Source: Hyphomonas sp. (GTDB lineage Bacteria; Pseudomonadota; Alphaproteobacteria; Caulobacterales; Hyphomonadaceae). From it: 64,000 nucleotides of DNA. Under the pieces are notes generated by a model. It ran no database searches and was not told the DNA's origin. It worked only from the letters and a program-made list of their open reading frames with translations. Positions 26,013 to 36,744 of this stretch are shown piece by piece (positions within the stretch are counted from its first letter, which is position 1; each line of letters opens with the position of its first letter). Made by a program: the position numbers and the translations under genes. The stretch spans positions 1,302,001-1,366,000 of the forward strand of contig CP051229.1 of the NCBI GenBank assembly GCA_017792365.1, in the 5' to 3' direction.

Positions 26013-27542
26013 ATGAATTCCAGACCACAAGTTCGCGCGGCCCTTCTGGCCTGCCTTGCCGCAGGTACAGCCGCCGCATGCTCCGGCTCCGATGGCGTCG
26101 CTTCGCCCGGCGAAGGCGTCTTCGTGACCTCGCCGCCAGCCGCTCCGCCGACCTCGCCCCCCGCCTCGCCGCCCACGTCGCCGCCGGCCTCGCCGCCGAC
26201 CTCGGGGCCGGCAGCGTCCTGCCCGACCAATACGACCAGCGTCGGTACGATCGCGACCACCGAAGGCACGCTGCGCAATTGCGTCCTGCCGAACTCCATC
26301 ACCAGCACGGTCGAGCTCAACGCCGTCAATGGCGTCATCTATTCGCTCTCAGGCCGCACCGACGTCGGTCAGGACCGCGGCGCAAACCCGTCCGCCCCGA
26401 TCGCCGGCCGCACCGCCGGCACGCTGATCCTCAACGAGGGCGTCAAGGTCTTCGGCTCGACCTCGGCCGACTACATCGTGGTCAACCGCGGCTCGCAGAT
26501 CTTCGTCAACGGCTCCTCAGCGTCCCCCGTCGTCATGACCGGCCGCCAGGACGTTGTCGGCTCCTCCACCGCCGACACCGACCAGCAATGGGGCGGCCTC
26601 ATCGTCCTCGGCCGCGCGCCCATCAACAACTGCCCGGTTGGCGCAACCGCCCCGACGCTCGCAGCGCCGAACGCGGCCTGTGAAGCCCAAATCGAAGGCG
26701 CCGACTTCGCGCTCTTCGGCGGCGCCACCCACAACGACAATTCCGGCTCGATCGACTACCTCCAGATCAAGTTCGGCGGCGTCGAAATCGGCGCGGGCAA
26801 CGAGATCAACGGCCTCACCATGGGCGGCGTCGGCGCAGCCACCAACGTCTCGAACGTCCAGGTTCACCGCAACTTCGACGACGGCATCGAGCTCTTCGGC
26901 GGCCGCGTGAACATCTCCAACGCCGTCCTCACCGGCATCGGCGACGACAGCCTCGACCTCGACTTCGGCTGGACCGGCGCGGTCCAGGGTCTCCTCATTG
27001 TTCAGGAAACCGACCGCGGCGACCACGCCTTCGAATTCGGCGATGTCGATAGCCAGCCGCTCACGACGCACTCGAAGATCTCGAACGCGACGATCATCTC
27101 GACCGGCGACGACGCGATGAACGTGAAAGAGGGCCACATCATGGACCTCTACAACTCAGTCATCGTGCGCACGGCCACGTCGCAAAGCTGCCTCAAACTC
27201 GACAACGCCGCCGGCGTGAACAACCCGTCGTTCAACTCGGTGGTTCTGTCCTGCGGCACCAACTTCGCCAGCGACGACACGCCGGACGACGCAACCACCC
27301 AGGCTCTGTTCACTGCAGGCTCCAACAACAACACAGCGTTCACGTCCTCGCTGACGAACACCTTCGTCAACGGCTCGAACGAGAACAGCGTCACGGCGAC
27401 GGCTCCGGTCAACCACCCGTTCGGGTCCGGCACCCCGGCCTCCAGCTTCCTGTCGACGCCGACCAACATCGGCGCCGTCTATACGGGCAACACCTGGTAC
27501 CAGGGCTGGACCTGCGGCCTCCCGGGCGAAGCCGCCTGCTAG
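26013..27542 (+). CDS. Surface lipoprotein with beta-helix, partner of TonB receptor
   Basis: 509 residues from ATG 26013. The signal ends at Cys23 (GTAAAC), followed by a Pro/Ser/Thr linker of repeated PPTSPPAS units (encoded at 26147-26205). The remaining 430 residues look like a right-handed parallel beta-helix: repeating short strands with conserved Asn/Asp turns (HNDNSGSIDYLQIKFGG, NFDDGIELFGG, GDDSLDLDFGWTG, GDHAFEFGD). Such lipoproteins are often encoded next to a TonB-dependent receptor, as here. The substrate is unknown. A strong terminator follows. Confidence 0.78.
   Translation: MNSRPQVRAALLACLAAGTAAACSGSDGVASPGEGVFVTSPPAAPPTSPPASPPTSPPASPPTSGPAASCPTNTTSVGTIATTEGTLRNCVLPNSITSTVELNAVNGVIYSLSGRTDVGQDRGANPSAPIAGRTAGTLILNEGVKVFGSTSADYIVVNRGSQIFVNGSSASPVVMTGRQDVVGSSTADTDQQWGGLIVLGRAPINNCPVGATAPTLAAPNAACEAQIEGADFALFGGATHNDNSGSIDYLQIKFGGVEIGAGNEINGLTMGGVGAATNVSNVQVHRNFDDGIELFGGRVNISNAVLTGIGDDSLDLDFGWTGAVQGLLIVQETDRGDHAFEFGDVDSQPLTTHSKISNATIISTGDDAMNVKEGHIMDLYNSVIVRTATSQSCLKLDNAAGVNNPSFNSVVLSCGTNFASDDTPDDATTQALFTAGSNNNTAFTSSLTNTFVNGSNENSVTATAPVNHPFGSGTPASSFLSTPTNIGAVYTGNTWYQGWTCGLPGEAAC
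26147..26205 (+). repeat. Tandem repeat encoding Pro-rich linker
   Basis: Degenerate 12-base units (CCGCCG ACCTCG / GCCTCG types) encode alternating PPTS and PPAS after the lipobox. It is a flexible spacer between lipid anchor and domain. Confidence 0.75.
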
Positions 27543-27561
27543 AGGCCTTCGCCAACAATCC

Positions 27562-27595
27562 GGGGCGGCGGGTCTCCGCCGCCCCCTCCTTTTTC
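27562..27595 (+). terminator. Rho-independent terminator
   Basis: GGGGCGGCGG, loop GTCT and CCGCCGCCCC are followed by CTCCTTTTTC. It lies 20 bases after the lipoprotein stop. It should reduce read-through into the receptor gene. Confidence 0.9.
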
Positions 27596-27630
27596 TTGAA
27601 GCGTTCTCTCCAACGGGGCTGCGACAGACC

Positions 27631-30260
27631 ATGAAGAACCCAAGCCGATCCTTCAGCGCATTTCTCATCGCCACCACGGCCATGATCGCACCCCATGCGA
27701 TGGCCCAGGAGGCTGATCCCGCCGACGCCGCCCAGAGCGAAACCGCCGATGGCGGCGCAGAGCGCATCGTCGTTCTCGGCGAATTCATTCCCGAGCCGCT
27801 GCAGGAAACCTCCGAAGTCGCAGCCTTCCTCACCGACACCGATCTGGAACGCCAGGGCGATTCCACCGCCGCCGAGGCGTTGACCCGCGTCACCGGCCTC
27901 ACCGTCGCTGAAGGCCGCTTCGTCTACGTCCGCGGTCTCGGCGAACGCTATTCATCCGCTCTGCTCAACGGCTCGCCGCTCCCCAGCCCGGAGCCGCTGC
28001 AGCGCGTCGTCCCGCTCGACCTCTTCCCCTCCTCCATCCTCGCCGGCGTTGCGGTCCAGAAGACCTATTCCGTCGAATACCCCGGCGAATTCGGCGGCGG
28101 CGTCATGATCTCTCCTCGCTCAACCTTCCGGACACGCCCTTCCTCGAACTCGGCGTCGGCTTCTCGGTCAACACCGAAACCACGCTCCAGACCGGCTACA
28201 CCCACGACGGCGGCTCCACCGACGTGCTCGGCTTCGACGACGGCCTGCGCAAACTCCCCGTCTGGATGCGACTGCTCGACGCCTCCGGCCTCGCGCTCAG
28301 CGACGTCACCAACCAGAACACGCTCAACCTGATCGGACAGTCCTTCGAGAACGCGAAGCTCAACCTCGTCCAGGTCAACGACGACATCCCGGCCAACGGC
28401 AACGTCGACATGACCGGCGGCTACCGCTGGGACTTCGGCGACATCTCCATCGGCACAATCGGCGTCCTCGGCTTCTCTAACGACTGGGAAACCCGCGACG
28501 GCATCCGCCAGCGCGGCCGCACCGTCGGCGACACCGTCCTCGCCGTCGACGACGTCAACTACACCTCAACCCAGAACAAGGTCGGCTGGGACGGCCTGCT
28601 CGGCTTCGGCGCCGAATTTGGCTACCACACCGCGAACTTCACCAATCTCTGGATCCGCCGCACGACGAAAGAGACCGCGCTCGCCTTCGGCCTGTCTGAC
28701 TCGCTGAACGACAACGCCCTCTTCCAGAACACCGGCTGGTACGAACGCGAACTCTTCTCGCACCAGGTCGACGGCACGTTCGATTTCGGCGCGCTCAACC
28801 TCGACTGGCGCGCCTCCCACGCCGTCACCACGCGCGAAGCGCCTTACGAACGCTCCTACGTCTTCCCGTTCGACAGCGACATCCAGCGCTACGTCTACGC
28901 CGTCGGCGGCTCGGGCGGCGCCTCGAACCAGACAGACTTCTCCGACCTCAACGACCAGGTCGACTCAGCCGGCCTCGACGCCACCTACTCGATCCCGTTC
29001 GGCTCGACGCGCGACATGGAAATCTCTGCGGGCGTCGCCCACACCAGCCAGTCGCGCCGCTCGTCCCTGCGCAGCTTCGGCTACCGCTATATCGGCAATA
29101 ACGGCCTGCCGCCGATCGAAGTCCAGCAACAGCGCATCGACTTCCTGTTCTCCGATTTCAACATCAACGAGAACGGCTTCATCATCGAAGAACGCACCCC
29201 GGCGGGCGGCAACAACCTCTATGACGCCGAACTGGAAGTCACCGGCGCCTACGCCAAGGTCGACATCGAACCGATCCAGTACGTGCGCATCGCTCTCGGC
29301 GGCCGCTTCGAACAGGGCTTCCAGACCGTCATCACCCGCGACCGCACCGAAGCGCCGGTGTCGACCATCAAGAACAACGAGGAATACTTCCTCCCCGCCG
29401 GCACGGTCACCTGGAACTTCGCACCGGACATGCAGCTGAAACTCGGCGCCTCGAAGACCATCGGTCGTCCGCAATTCCGCGAACTGGCGCCGCAATTCTA
29501 CCGCGATCCCGAAAACGACCGCACCTATGTCGGCAACCCGTTCCTCGTCGACACAGAGTTCACCAACGCCGACATCCGCTACGAGTACTTCTTCGGTCCG
29601 CAGCAGTATTTCACGCTCGGCGCCTTCTACAAGGACATCACCAAGCCGGTCGAAACGTTCATCATCTCGAACATCAACTCGAACCTGCAGAGCTTCCTCA
29701 ACGCGCCGTCAGCCGAACTCGTCGGCGGCGAGGTCGAGGTCAAGAAGCTCTGGGACAGCCCGTTCGACGCCGACTGGCTGGCGACAAAGGAATTCCTCGT
29801 TCAGGCCAACTACACCTACACGGACAGCAAGCTGCAGATCGAGCCCAGCGACACGGTGGCGACCCGCAACGGCGGCACGCCACAGGCGGCAAGCGACTTC
29901 TTCATCGACGGCGCACAGCTGCAGGGACAGTCCGAGCACATCGCCAACCTTCAGTTCGGCTACGAAGATCAGGTTGCCGGTTCGCAGGCCACGTTCATCG
30001 TCACCTACGCGTCCGAGCGCATCGCCGCGCGCGGCGGCTCAAGCAATCCGGATTTCATCCAGGAGCCCGGCGTCCTCCTCGACTTCAACTACCGCAAGGA
30101 GTTCGAGCAATTCGGTCGCCCGCTGACGTTCAAGTTCAAGGCGTCGAACCTGCTCGATGAAAACTACGACGAATACCAGTCCTTCGACGCCGGGCAGATC
30201 GCGATCAATCGCTACGATCTCGGCCGCACCTTCTCGTTCGGACTGTCCACGGAGTTCTAA
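27631..30260 (+). CDS. TonB-dependent receptor (frameshifted)
   Basis: About 876 residues once joined. A signal peptide ends PHAMA/Q (residue 25). The plug domain is clear (STAAEALTRVTGLTVAEGRF, VYVRGLGERYSSALLNGSPL, YPGEFGGGVMI). The frame breaks near 28112; restoring one base joins GGGVMIS to SLNLPDTPFLELGVGFSVNT. The barrel then runs to the C-terminal RYDLGRTFSFGLSTEF, a normal terminal strand ending in Phe. It is a TonB-driven outer membrane importer, probably working with the beta-helix lipoprotein. The substrate is not readable. The break is probably a sequencing indel because both sides are well conserved. Confidence 0.85.
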
Positions 30261-30362
30261 CTCACAACAACGGGCCGGATCGTCTCAAAAGTGTCATTCG
30301 AGACTGCTAGGCCAACGACGACGCGCACTTGATCCGTGTACGGCGCGTCATCGGGTAAGGTG

Positions 30363-31160
30363 ATGCTGTACGATCGTTCGACAGCCATGCAGGCCGTCCG
30401 TGGCGCCACACTCGCCGCGGCCGAGCTTGCATGCCTATTCGCCGCCGGCGGCGCGGCGGCATGGCTCGGCTGGTCGCTGCTGACGCCAACCGGCTCGACC
30501 GCCGCCGCACCGGCGCCGGCGTCATCCTTCGCAGCCGACATCGCCGCCCTGCGCGAACGCCCCGACCCGTTCCTCCGCGAAGGCGCAGCCCAAAGTGTAA
30601 CGCTGACCGCCGCAACCGCATCTGCGGAGGGCTTCACCCTCCATTCCACGCGCGCGATGGGCGATGAACGCTCCTCCGCAATCCTCTCCGCTGACGGACT
30701 GCCTCAACGCTCCTACGCCATCGGCGACAAGATCGGCGATGCAATTCTCGCCGAGGTCGGCGCCCGCCATGTCGAACTCGACCGCAACGGCCGCCGCATC
30801 CGCATCGCCTTCCCCGAAACAACCGGCTCGCCGCTTCTCCCCGCCACCGCCCCGGTCCAGCAAGCCGCCGCAGCCCCGCTGCCCCAATCCGCCGACCGGT
30901 CAGCCCTCATCAACGCCATGACGCTGAAGTCGGTGCCCCGCGCCAACGGCGATCTCGGCCTCGAGATCATCCCGCGCGGCAATCCATCCATCCTCGCCAG
31001 CGTCGGTCTGGCCCCCGGCGACATCGTCGTCGGCGTCAACGGCCAGTCCATCAACGCCCAGTCCTTCACCGAACACCGCAGCGCGATCATGTCAGGCGCC
31101 GCAGTCGAACTCCGCTTCGAACGCGGCGGCGCCGTCATGACAACGCGCCTTGGAGACTAG
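30363..31160 (+). CDS. gspC: Type II secretion protein GspC
   Basis: 265 residues. A single TM segment lies at about 22-40, then the HR-type periplasmic domain (SAILSADGLPQRSYAIGDKIGDAILAEVG, split by motif), a linker and a C-terminal PDZ-like domain (GLEIIPRGNPSILASVGLAP, GDIVVGVNGQSINAQS). It links the inner-membrane platform to the secretin. I start at ATG 30363; an upstream start at 30336 lacks a ribosome site. First gene of a tightly packed gsp operon. The 100-base gap from the receptor gene may hold its promoter. Confidence 0.9.
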   Translation: MLYDRSTAMQAVRGATLAAAELACLFAAGGAAAWLGWSLLTPTGSTAAAPAPASSFAADIAALRERPDPFLREGAAQSVTLTAATASAEGFTLHSTRAMGDERSSAILSADGLPQRSYAIGDKIGDAILAEVGARHVELDRNGRRIRIAFPETTGSPLLPATAPVQQAAAAPLPQSADRSALINAMTLKSVPRANGDLGLEIIPRGNPSILASVGLAPGDIVVGVNGQSINAQSFTEHRSAIMSGAAVELRFERGGAVMTTRLGD

Positions 31161-31164
31161 ACCC

Positions 31165-33246
31165 ATGTTCAGGTCCCGCCTTGCCGCCCTGGCGCCGCTC
31201 TCGCTCGCCGCGCTGTCGCTCGCCTTCGCCGCGCCGGTCCACGCCCAGCAGCAGGCCGACCCGACGCTCAACGCCCAGAACGCCGACATCCGCGCCTTCA
31301 TCCAGGATGTCTCACGCGTCACCGGCCGCACCTTCGTCATCGATCCCGCCGTGCAGGGACAGGTCACCATCGCCTCCGGCGGCGCCCTCACCGAAGACCA
31401 GATGTACGAAGTCTTCCTCTCCACCCTGCGCGCCCACGGCTTCGTCGTGATCCCCACCTCCTCCGGCGCCTACCGCATCGCGCCGGATGACGACGCCGCC
31501 CGCCAACCGTCGGCCTCAGGCGGCGAACGCTTCGTCACGCAGGTCATCCGCCTCAACACGCGCGATGCAGGCTCCGTCGTCCCTATCCTCGAAGAACTCG
31601 TCGGCACAGGCGGGCAGGTCTCCGCCGCACCCCGCACCAACGCCATCGTCATCACCGACTACGCCGACAACGTCTCACGCCTCTCCCGCCTCGTCCGCGA
31701 CCTCGACCGCGACACCGACACCATCGACATCCTGCCCCTGCAGAACTCGCGCGCCTCGGTCCTCGCCGCCGCCCTGCGCGAGATCACCGGCGCAGGCGCA
31801 GGCCCCGAAAGCCAGCCCGGCTCCAGCTATTCCGCCGCCAACTTCACAGCGGTCGACAGCTCCAATTCGCTCGTCATCCGCGGCCCCGCCGAGACGGTCT
31901 CCCGCCTGCGCGCCATTGCCGTCACGCTAGACACCCAGGCCCGCCCCACCGGCGACACCCGCGTGATCTATCTACAGCACACCGACGCCGTCGACATCGC
32001 CAACCTCCTGCAGGTCGTGCTCGACCAGCCGCAACTCGAACTCGGCGCTCCCTCCGCGGCCGAAGGCGCGCCACCACAGGCCGGCTACCAGCCCGTCTCC
32101 ACAGGCGCGCAACGCGGCGTCGTCGCCCCCTTCATCGAAGCCAACGCCATCGTCGTCCGCGCCGATCCCACGATCCAGCAGGAGATCGAGGCTATCGTCC
32201 GCCAGCTCGACAAGCGCTCCGACCAGGTCCAGGTCCAGGCCATCGTCGTGGAAATCTCCGACGACGCCGCCCGCGATCTCGGCGTCCAGTTCCTGCTCTC
32301 GGGAACCGACAGCTCCAGCCTGCCCTTCTTCGCAACCCAGTATTCCAACGCCCAGCCCAACATCCTCGCCCTGTCCAGCGCGCTGATCGGCTCCGCGAAC
32401 CTTCCGGATGATTCCGGCATCGTCGACGACCTTCAGGGCATCGCGGTCGACAGCCTCCTCTCCGCCAATGGCGGCATCCTCGGCGGCGGCGGCCGCTCCG
32501 GCGACACGCTGTTCGGCGCCATCCTCAACCTCGTAAAACGCGACGCAGGCTCAAACCTCCTCTCCACGCCCTCGCTGATGACGCTGAACAACCGCGAAGC
32601 GCACATCCTCGTCGGACAGGAAGTCCCCATCTCCACCGGCGAGGTGCTGTCGTCCGACTTCAACAATCCCTTCCGCACGATCGACCGCAAGGAGATCGGC
32701 ATCCGCCTCACCGTGACGCCCCAGATCAACGCGCAGGGCTCGATCACGATGGACATCAAGCAGGAAGTGTCGTCCATCGCGCCCGGCAGCGCCTTCACCG
32801 GCGGCGAGTTCATCTTCAACAAACGCGAGATCGACACCTCGGTCATCGTCGACGACGGCGAGATCGTCGTCCTCGGCGGCCTGCTCGAACAGAACGAAGC
32901 GGTTTCGGTCGAAAAGATCCCCGGCCTTGGCGACATCCCCGGCCTCGGGCGCCTCTTCTCCTCCGAAAGCACGTCGCGCTACCAGACCAACCTCGTCGTC
33001 TTCCTGCGTCCCGTCATCGTCCGCGACGCCATCGGCGCCCGTCAGGTCACACAGCCGTCGATCGATCGCATGCGACTGCTGCAGGTCCCCGGCCCGCTGG
33101 GCCACGTCCCCTTCGACGACATCGTCCCGAACACCGACGCCCAGCCGCTCCCCTATTCGCTCAACGAACCGGACCCGCAAAACCCGAACACCGACATCGC
33201 AGACGTCCAGACCGCGCCAGCACCTGCACAGACCGGAGGCTTCTGA
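31165..33246 (+). CDS. gspD: Type II secretion secretin GspD
   Basis: 693 residues from ATG 31165, with GGAGA upstream. The signal peptide ends APVHA/Q. The N0 domain (NADIRAFIQDVSRVTGRTFV) and N1-N3 domains follow, then the secretin beta-domain with LMTLNNREAHILVGQEVPIS, IGIRLTVTPQIN and VVLGGLLEQNE. It forms the outer-membrane channel. Frame intact and length typical. No pilotin gene is evident in the window. Confidence 0.95.
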   Translation: MFRSRLAALAPLSLAALSLAFAAPVHAQQQADPTLNAQNADIRAFIQDVSRVTGRTFVIDPAVQGQVTIASGGALTEDQMYEVFLSTLRAHGFVVIPTSSGAYRIAPDDDAARQPSASGGERFVTQVIRLNTRDAGSVVPILEELVGTGGQVSAAPRTNAIVITDYADNVSRLSRLVRDLDRDTDTIDILPLQNSRASVLAAALREITGAGAGPESQPGSSYSAANFTAVDSSNSLVIRGPAETVSRLRAIAVTLDTQARPTGDTRVIYLQHTDAVDIANLLQVVLDQPQLELGAPSAAEGAPPQAGYQPVSTGAQRGVVAPFIEANAIVVRADPTIQQEIEAIVRQLDKRSDQVQVQAIVVEISDDAARDLGVQFLLSGTDSSSLPFFATQYSNAQPNILALSSALIGSANLPDDSGIVDDLQGIAVDSLLSANGGILGGGGRSGDTLFGAILNLVKRDAGSNLLSTPSLMTLNNREAHILVGQEVPISTGEVLSSDFNNPFRTIDRKEIGIRLTVTPQINAQGSITMDIKQEVSSIAPGSAFTGGEFIFNKREIDTSVIVDDGEIVVLGGLLEQNEAVSVEKIPGLGDIPGLGRLFSSESTSRYQTNLVVFLRPVIVRDAIGARQVTQPSIDRMRLLQVPGPLGHVPFDDIVPNTDAQPLPYSLNEPDPQNPNTDIADVQTAPAPAQTGGF

Positions 33247-33249
33247 GCC

Positions 33250-34742
33250 ATGCAGGCCGCAACCCGCCTGCCTTACGCCTTCGCCCGCCGCCACGGCCTG
33301 ATTGACCTCGGCGGCGACGCCCCCGCGCGCGTTGCAATGAAGCAAGGCGCAAACCCGCACGCCCTCATCGAAGCCCGCCGCGTCCTGCAATCGCGCCTGC
33401 AAGTCGAAACGCTCACCACAGCCGACTTCGACAGGAAGCTCTCCGAAGTCTACGCATCCGGCGGTCTCGGCATCGATGAAGCCGAAGAAATCGGCCTCAC
33501 AGGCGGCCTAGCGGACCTCGTCGGCGAGATGCCGGAAGCCGCAGACCTGCTCGATGCGCGCGACGACGCCCCCATCATCCGCCTCATCAACGGCGTCATC
33601 GCCGAAGCCGCCCGCACCGGCGCCTCCGACGTTCACATCGAGCCTTACGACAACTATCTTATCGTCCGCATGCGCAAGGACGGCGTCATGTCCGAAGCCG
33701 CCCGCCTCAACGCGCGCCTCGGCCCGCTCCTCGTCTCGCGCGTCAAGGTCATGGCCCGCCTCGATATCGCCGAACGCCGCCTGCCGCAGGACGGCCGCAT
33801 CTCCCTCGCCCTCGGCGGCCAGACGCTCGACGTCCGCGTCTCCACCCTGCCGTCAAAGGCCGGCGAGCGCGTCGTCCTACGCCTCCTCGAACGCGAAAAG
33901 GCCGACCTCACGCTCGACGACCTTGGCATGCCCGCACAGGTTGCGACCGCCTTCAAATCGGCGCTCAACGAACCCAACGGCATCGTCCTCGTCACCGGCC
34001 CCACCGGCTCGGGCAAGACCACCAGCCTCTACGCCGGCCTGCGCCTCCTCAACGATTCCAGCCGCAACATCCTCACCATCGAAGACCCGGTCGAATACGC
34101 CATCGAAGGCGTCGGCCAGACGCAGGTGAATGTAAAGTCGGCATGACCTTCGCCGCCGGCCTCCGCGCCATCCTGCGCCAGGACCCAAACGTCATCATGG
34201 TCGGCGAGATCCGCGACGCCGAAACCGCGCAGATCGCGGTCCAGTCCTCGCTCACCGGTCACCTCGTCCTCTCCACCGTCCACACCAACGACGCCATCGG
34301 CGCCGTCACACGCCTGCGCGACATGGGCGTCGAACCCTTCCTCCTCGCCTCCACCCTGCGCGTCATCGTCGCCCAGCGCCTCGTGCGCCGGCTCTGCCCC
34401 TCATGCCGCAAACCCGAACCAGCCGACGCCGCCACCGCCGCCCTCATCGGCATCCCGGAAGGCTCGACCATCTATCGCGCACAGGGTTGCGCAGACTGCA
34501 ACAACACCGGCTATCAGGGCCGCATCGGCCTTTACGAACTCGTCCGCATCGACGAAACCATGCGCAAGTTGATCGCGGCCAACGCCGACGAAACAGAGCT
34601 CACCGCCCACGCCTTCCGCAATTTGGAAGCCGCCAGAACCCTCACACAGACCGCACGCGACTACGTCCAGACCGGCGTCACCACCGTCGAGGAAGCCGTC
34701 CGCGTCATCCGGCAGGAAGCGAGCCCCGATGCCGACGTTTGA
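33250..34742 (+). CDS. gspE: Type II secretion ATPase GspE (frameshifted)
   Basis: About 497 residues when joined. The N-terminal platform-binding domain comes first, then Walker [11 protein letters not shown] (about residue 250), the Asp box, Walker [10 protein letters not shown] and the His box. A zinc-binding tetracysteine motif is present as CPSC and CADC. The frame breaks near 34136, where VNVK should continue to [16 protein letters not shown]; one missing G in the AAGTCGG stretch explains it. The two parts otherwise form a normal GspE, so an assembly indel is likely. The 3' end overlaps gspF by 14 bases. Confidence 0.9.
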
Positions 34743-35931
34743 GTACACCGCCATCGATCAGGCCGGCCGCACAAAGACCGGCCGCCTCTCCAGCCTCGAT
34801 GAAACATCAGCCCGCCGCATCGTCGAAAAACGCGGCCTCGTCCTCACAGCGCTGAACACCGGCGCCGCCGCGACCCGCGCCCCGCAAAAGCCGACCGGCC
34901 GCAAGCTCTCGCCCAAGGCGCTCACCCTCATCTCGCGCCAGCTCGCAACGCTGATCACCGTCGCGCCGGTCGAAGAAGCCCTGCGCACGCTCGCGGCCCA
35001 GTCCGAGAACCGCCGCATCCGCACAGTCCTCACCAACCTCCATGACGGCGTCATCGAAGGCCAGCGCCTGTCAGACGCGATGGGCCGCTCCGGCGCCTTC
35101 CCGGAAACCTACGCCGCCATGATCGCCGCCGGCGAAAGCTCGTCCAGCCTGCCGCAAGTCCTCGAACGCCTCGCAGACCTCCTCGAAAAACAACAGGACA
35201 TCCGCGCCAAGATCACGTCCGCGCTCGTCTATCCGATCATCCTTGCCATCGTCGCGACCATCGTCATCGCCGCCCTGATGACCGTCGTGGTTCCCAAGGT
35301 CGTCGACCAGTTCAACACATCCGGCCAGACGCTGCCTGCGCTCACCCAGGCCATCATCGCCATCTCCGCCTTCCTGCAGAGCTACGGCTCCATCCTCCTC
35401 GCAGGCATCGCAGCCATCATCGCCAGCTTCGTCTTCGGCATGCGCGTCCCCGCCTTCAAACTCGCCGTCGACAAATTCGTCCTGTCGCTACCCGTCATTG
35501 GCCGCCTCACCCGCGACGTCGAAGCCGCCAGCTTCGCCCGCACCCTCTCCACCATGCTCGCCGCCGGCCTCCCCGCCCTCGAAGCCCTCAAACTCGCCAC
35601 CCGCACAGCCCGAAACGCCGTCTTCGCAAACGCCATGCGCGAAATGGCGATCAACGTCTCCGAAGGCGCCGCGCTCTCCACCGCCATGAAGCGCGCCAAC
35701 GCCTTCCCGCCGCTTCTCATCTACCTCACCCAGAACGGTGAAACCGGCGGCAAGCTCGACCAGATGCTCGACCGCGCCGCCGACTACCTCGAGCGCGAAT
35801 TCCGCACCGCGACCACCATCGCGCTCTCCCTGCTCGAACCGGCAATCATCGTGATCATGGGCGCCATCGTCTGCCTCGTGATTCTCTCGATCCTACTCCC
35901 CATCCTCCAGATCAACCGAATGGCCTACTGA
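34729..35931 (+). CDS. gspF: Type II secretion inner-membrane platform protein GspF
   Basis: 400 residues with the two GspF domains, each ending in a TM hairpin: around 165-195 ([20 protein letters not shown]), about 225 and 370-395. Repeated motifs [20 protein letters not shown] and [20 protein letters not shown] mark the duplicated cytoplasmic domains. The start overlaps gspE. The stop TGA overlaps the gspG ATG (TGATG). Confidence 0.95.
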   Translation: MPTFEYTAIDQAGRTKTGRLSSLDETSARRIVEKRGLVLTALNTGAAATRAPQKPTGRKLSPKALTLISRQLATLITVAPVEEALRTLAAQSENRRIRTVLTNLHDGVIEGQRLSDAMGRSGAFPETYAAMIAAGESSSSLPQVLERLADLLEKQQDIRAKITSALVYPIILAIVATIVIAALMTVVVPKVVDQFNTSGQTLPALTQAIIAISAFLQSYGSILLAGIAAIIASFVFGMRVPAFKLAVDKFVLSLPVIGRLTRDVEAASFARTLSTMLAAGLPALEALKLATRTARNAVFANAMREMAINVSEGAALSTAMKRANAFPPLLIYLTQNGETGGKLDQMLDRAADYLEREFRTATTIALSLLEPAIIVIMGAIVCLVILSILLPILQINRMAY

Positions 35932-36744
35932 TGCTGAACCAACATCCCCTCCAGTCATTCCGGGCGAAGGCGCACCAGCGCCGCAGACCCGGAACCCAGT
36001 CCTCGAAGCAACTCCACCCGCTGGGTTCCGGCTCCCCGCCTCATCCTGAGCCTGCCGAAGGACGCTACGGCCGGAATGACAAGAGCACAGACCGTCGCGC
36101 AGGACCTCATCCTGAGCCCGTCGAAGGACGAGGTCCGGCACGCACAGTACGCATCCTCCCCCGAGCGGGGGAGGTGGCCAAAGGCCGGAGGGGGACCGCT
36201 CTCAGCTTCATCGCCCGATGGAAGGGTCAGCCCCCCTCCTGTCCTCCCCCGCACGGGGGAGGAACCCGAGCAGCAAAACCCCACACCACTCATCCCCGCG
36301 AAGGCGGGGATCCAGCCCAACAAAATGAGGCCGGCTTCTCCCTCATCGAAGTGATGGTCGTCCTCGTCATCATCGGCCTGATCTCGTCCGTCATCGCGTT
36401 CAACGTCCTGCCCGCTCTCGACCAGGGCAAGGACGAGACCGCGCGCATCCAGATCCGCACGCTCTCCACCGCGCTCACCGACTACAAGTTCGACAACCAG
36501 ACCTACCCGCGCACCGAAGACGGCCTCGACGCGCTGGTTGCAGCGCCAGCCTCCCTCGCTCGCCGACCGCTACCGCCAGGGCGGCTACATCCGCTCGCTC
36601 CCGCTCGACCCGTGGGGCAATCCCTACCAATACGCCTATCCGGGCCGCTATGCGGAATACGACATCTACTCCCTCGGCGCCGACGGCCGCGAAGGCGGCG
36701 AGGGCCTCGACGCCGACATCGGCACCTGGAACGTCGATCGGTGA
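35931..36744 (+). CDS. gspG: Major pseudopilin GspG with repeat-derived 135-residue leader (frameshifted)
   Basis: ATG 35931 overlaps the gspF stop. The prepilin peptidase site EAG/FSLIEVMVVLVIIG lies 135 residues in, instead of the usual 6-15, because about 375 bases of palindromic repeats are read in frame between them. No closer in-frame start exists; the ATG at 36325 is out of frame. The pseudopilin body has the G-type signature (LPALDQGKDETARIQIRTLS, then DPWGNPYQYAYPGRYAEYDI). The frame breaks near 36553 in a C run. The product is the main subunit of the pseudopilus. Confidence 0.85.
35954..36316. repeat. Palindromic repeat composite inside the gspG leader
   Basis: An outer palindrome has ends GTCATTCCGG (35954) and CCGGAATGAC (36080), with an inner CCGGAACCCAG/CTGGGTTCCGG pair. 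Then come CATCCTGAGCC...GAAGGACGAGGT, a hairpin CTCCCCCGAGCGGGGGAG near 36159, an AGGTGGCCAAAGGCCGGAGG unit, and ATCCCCGC/GCGGGGAT near 36294-36312. The same order recurs in gspH. Unit one is also intergenic at 18592. Confidence 0.85.
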
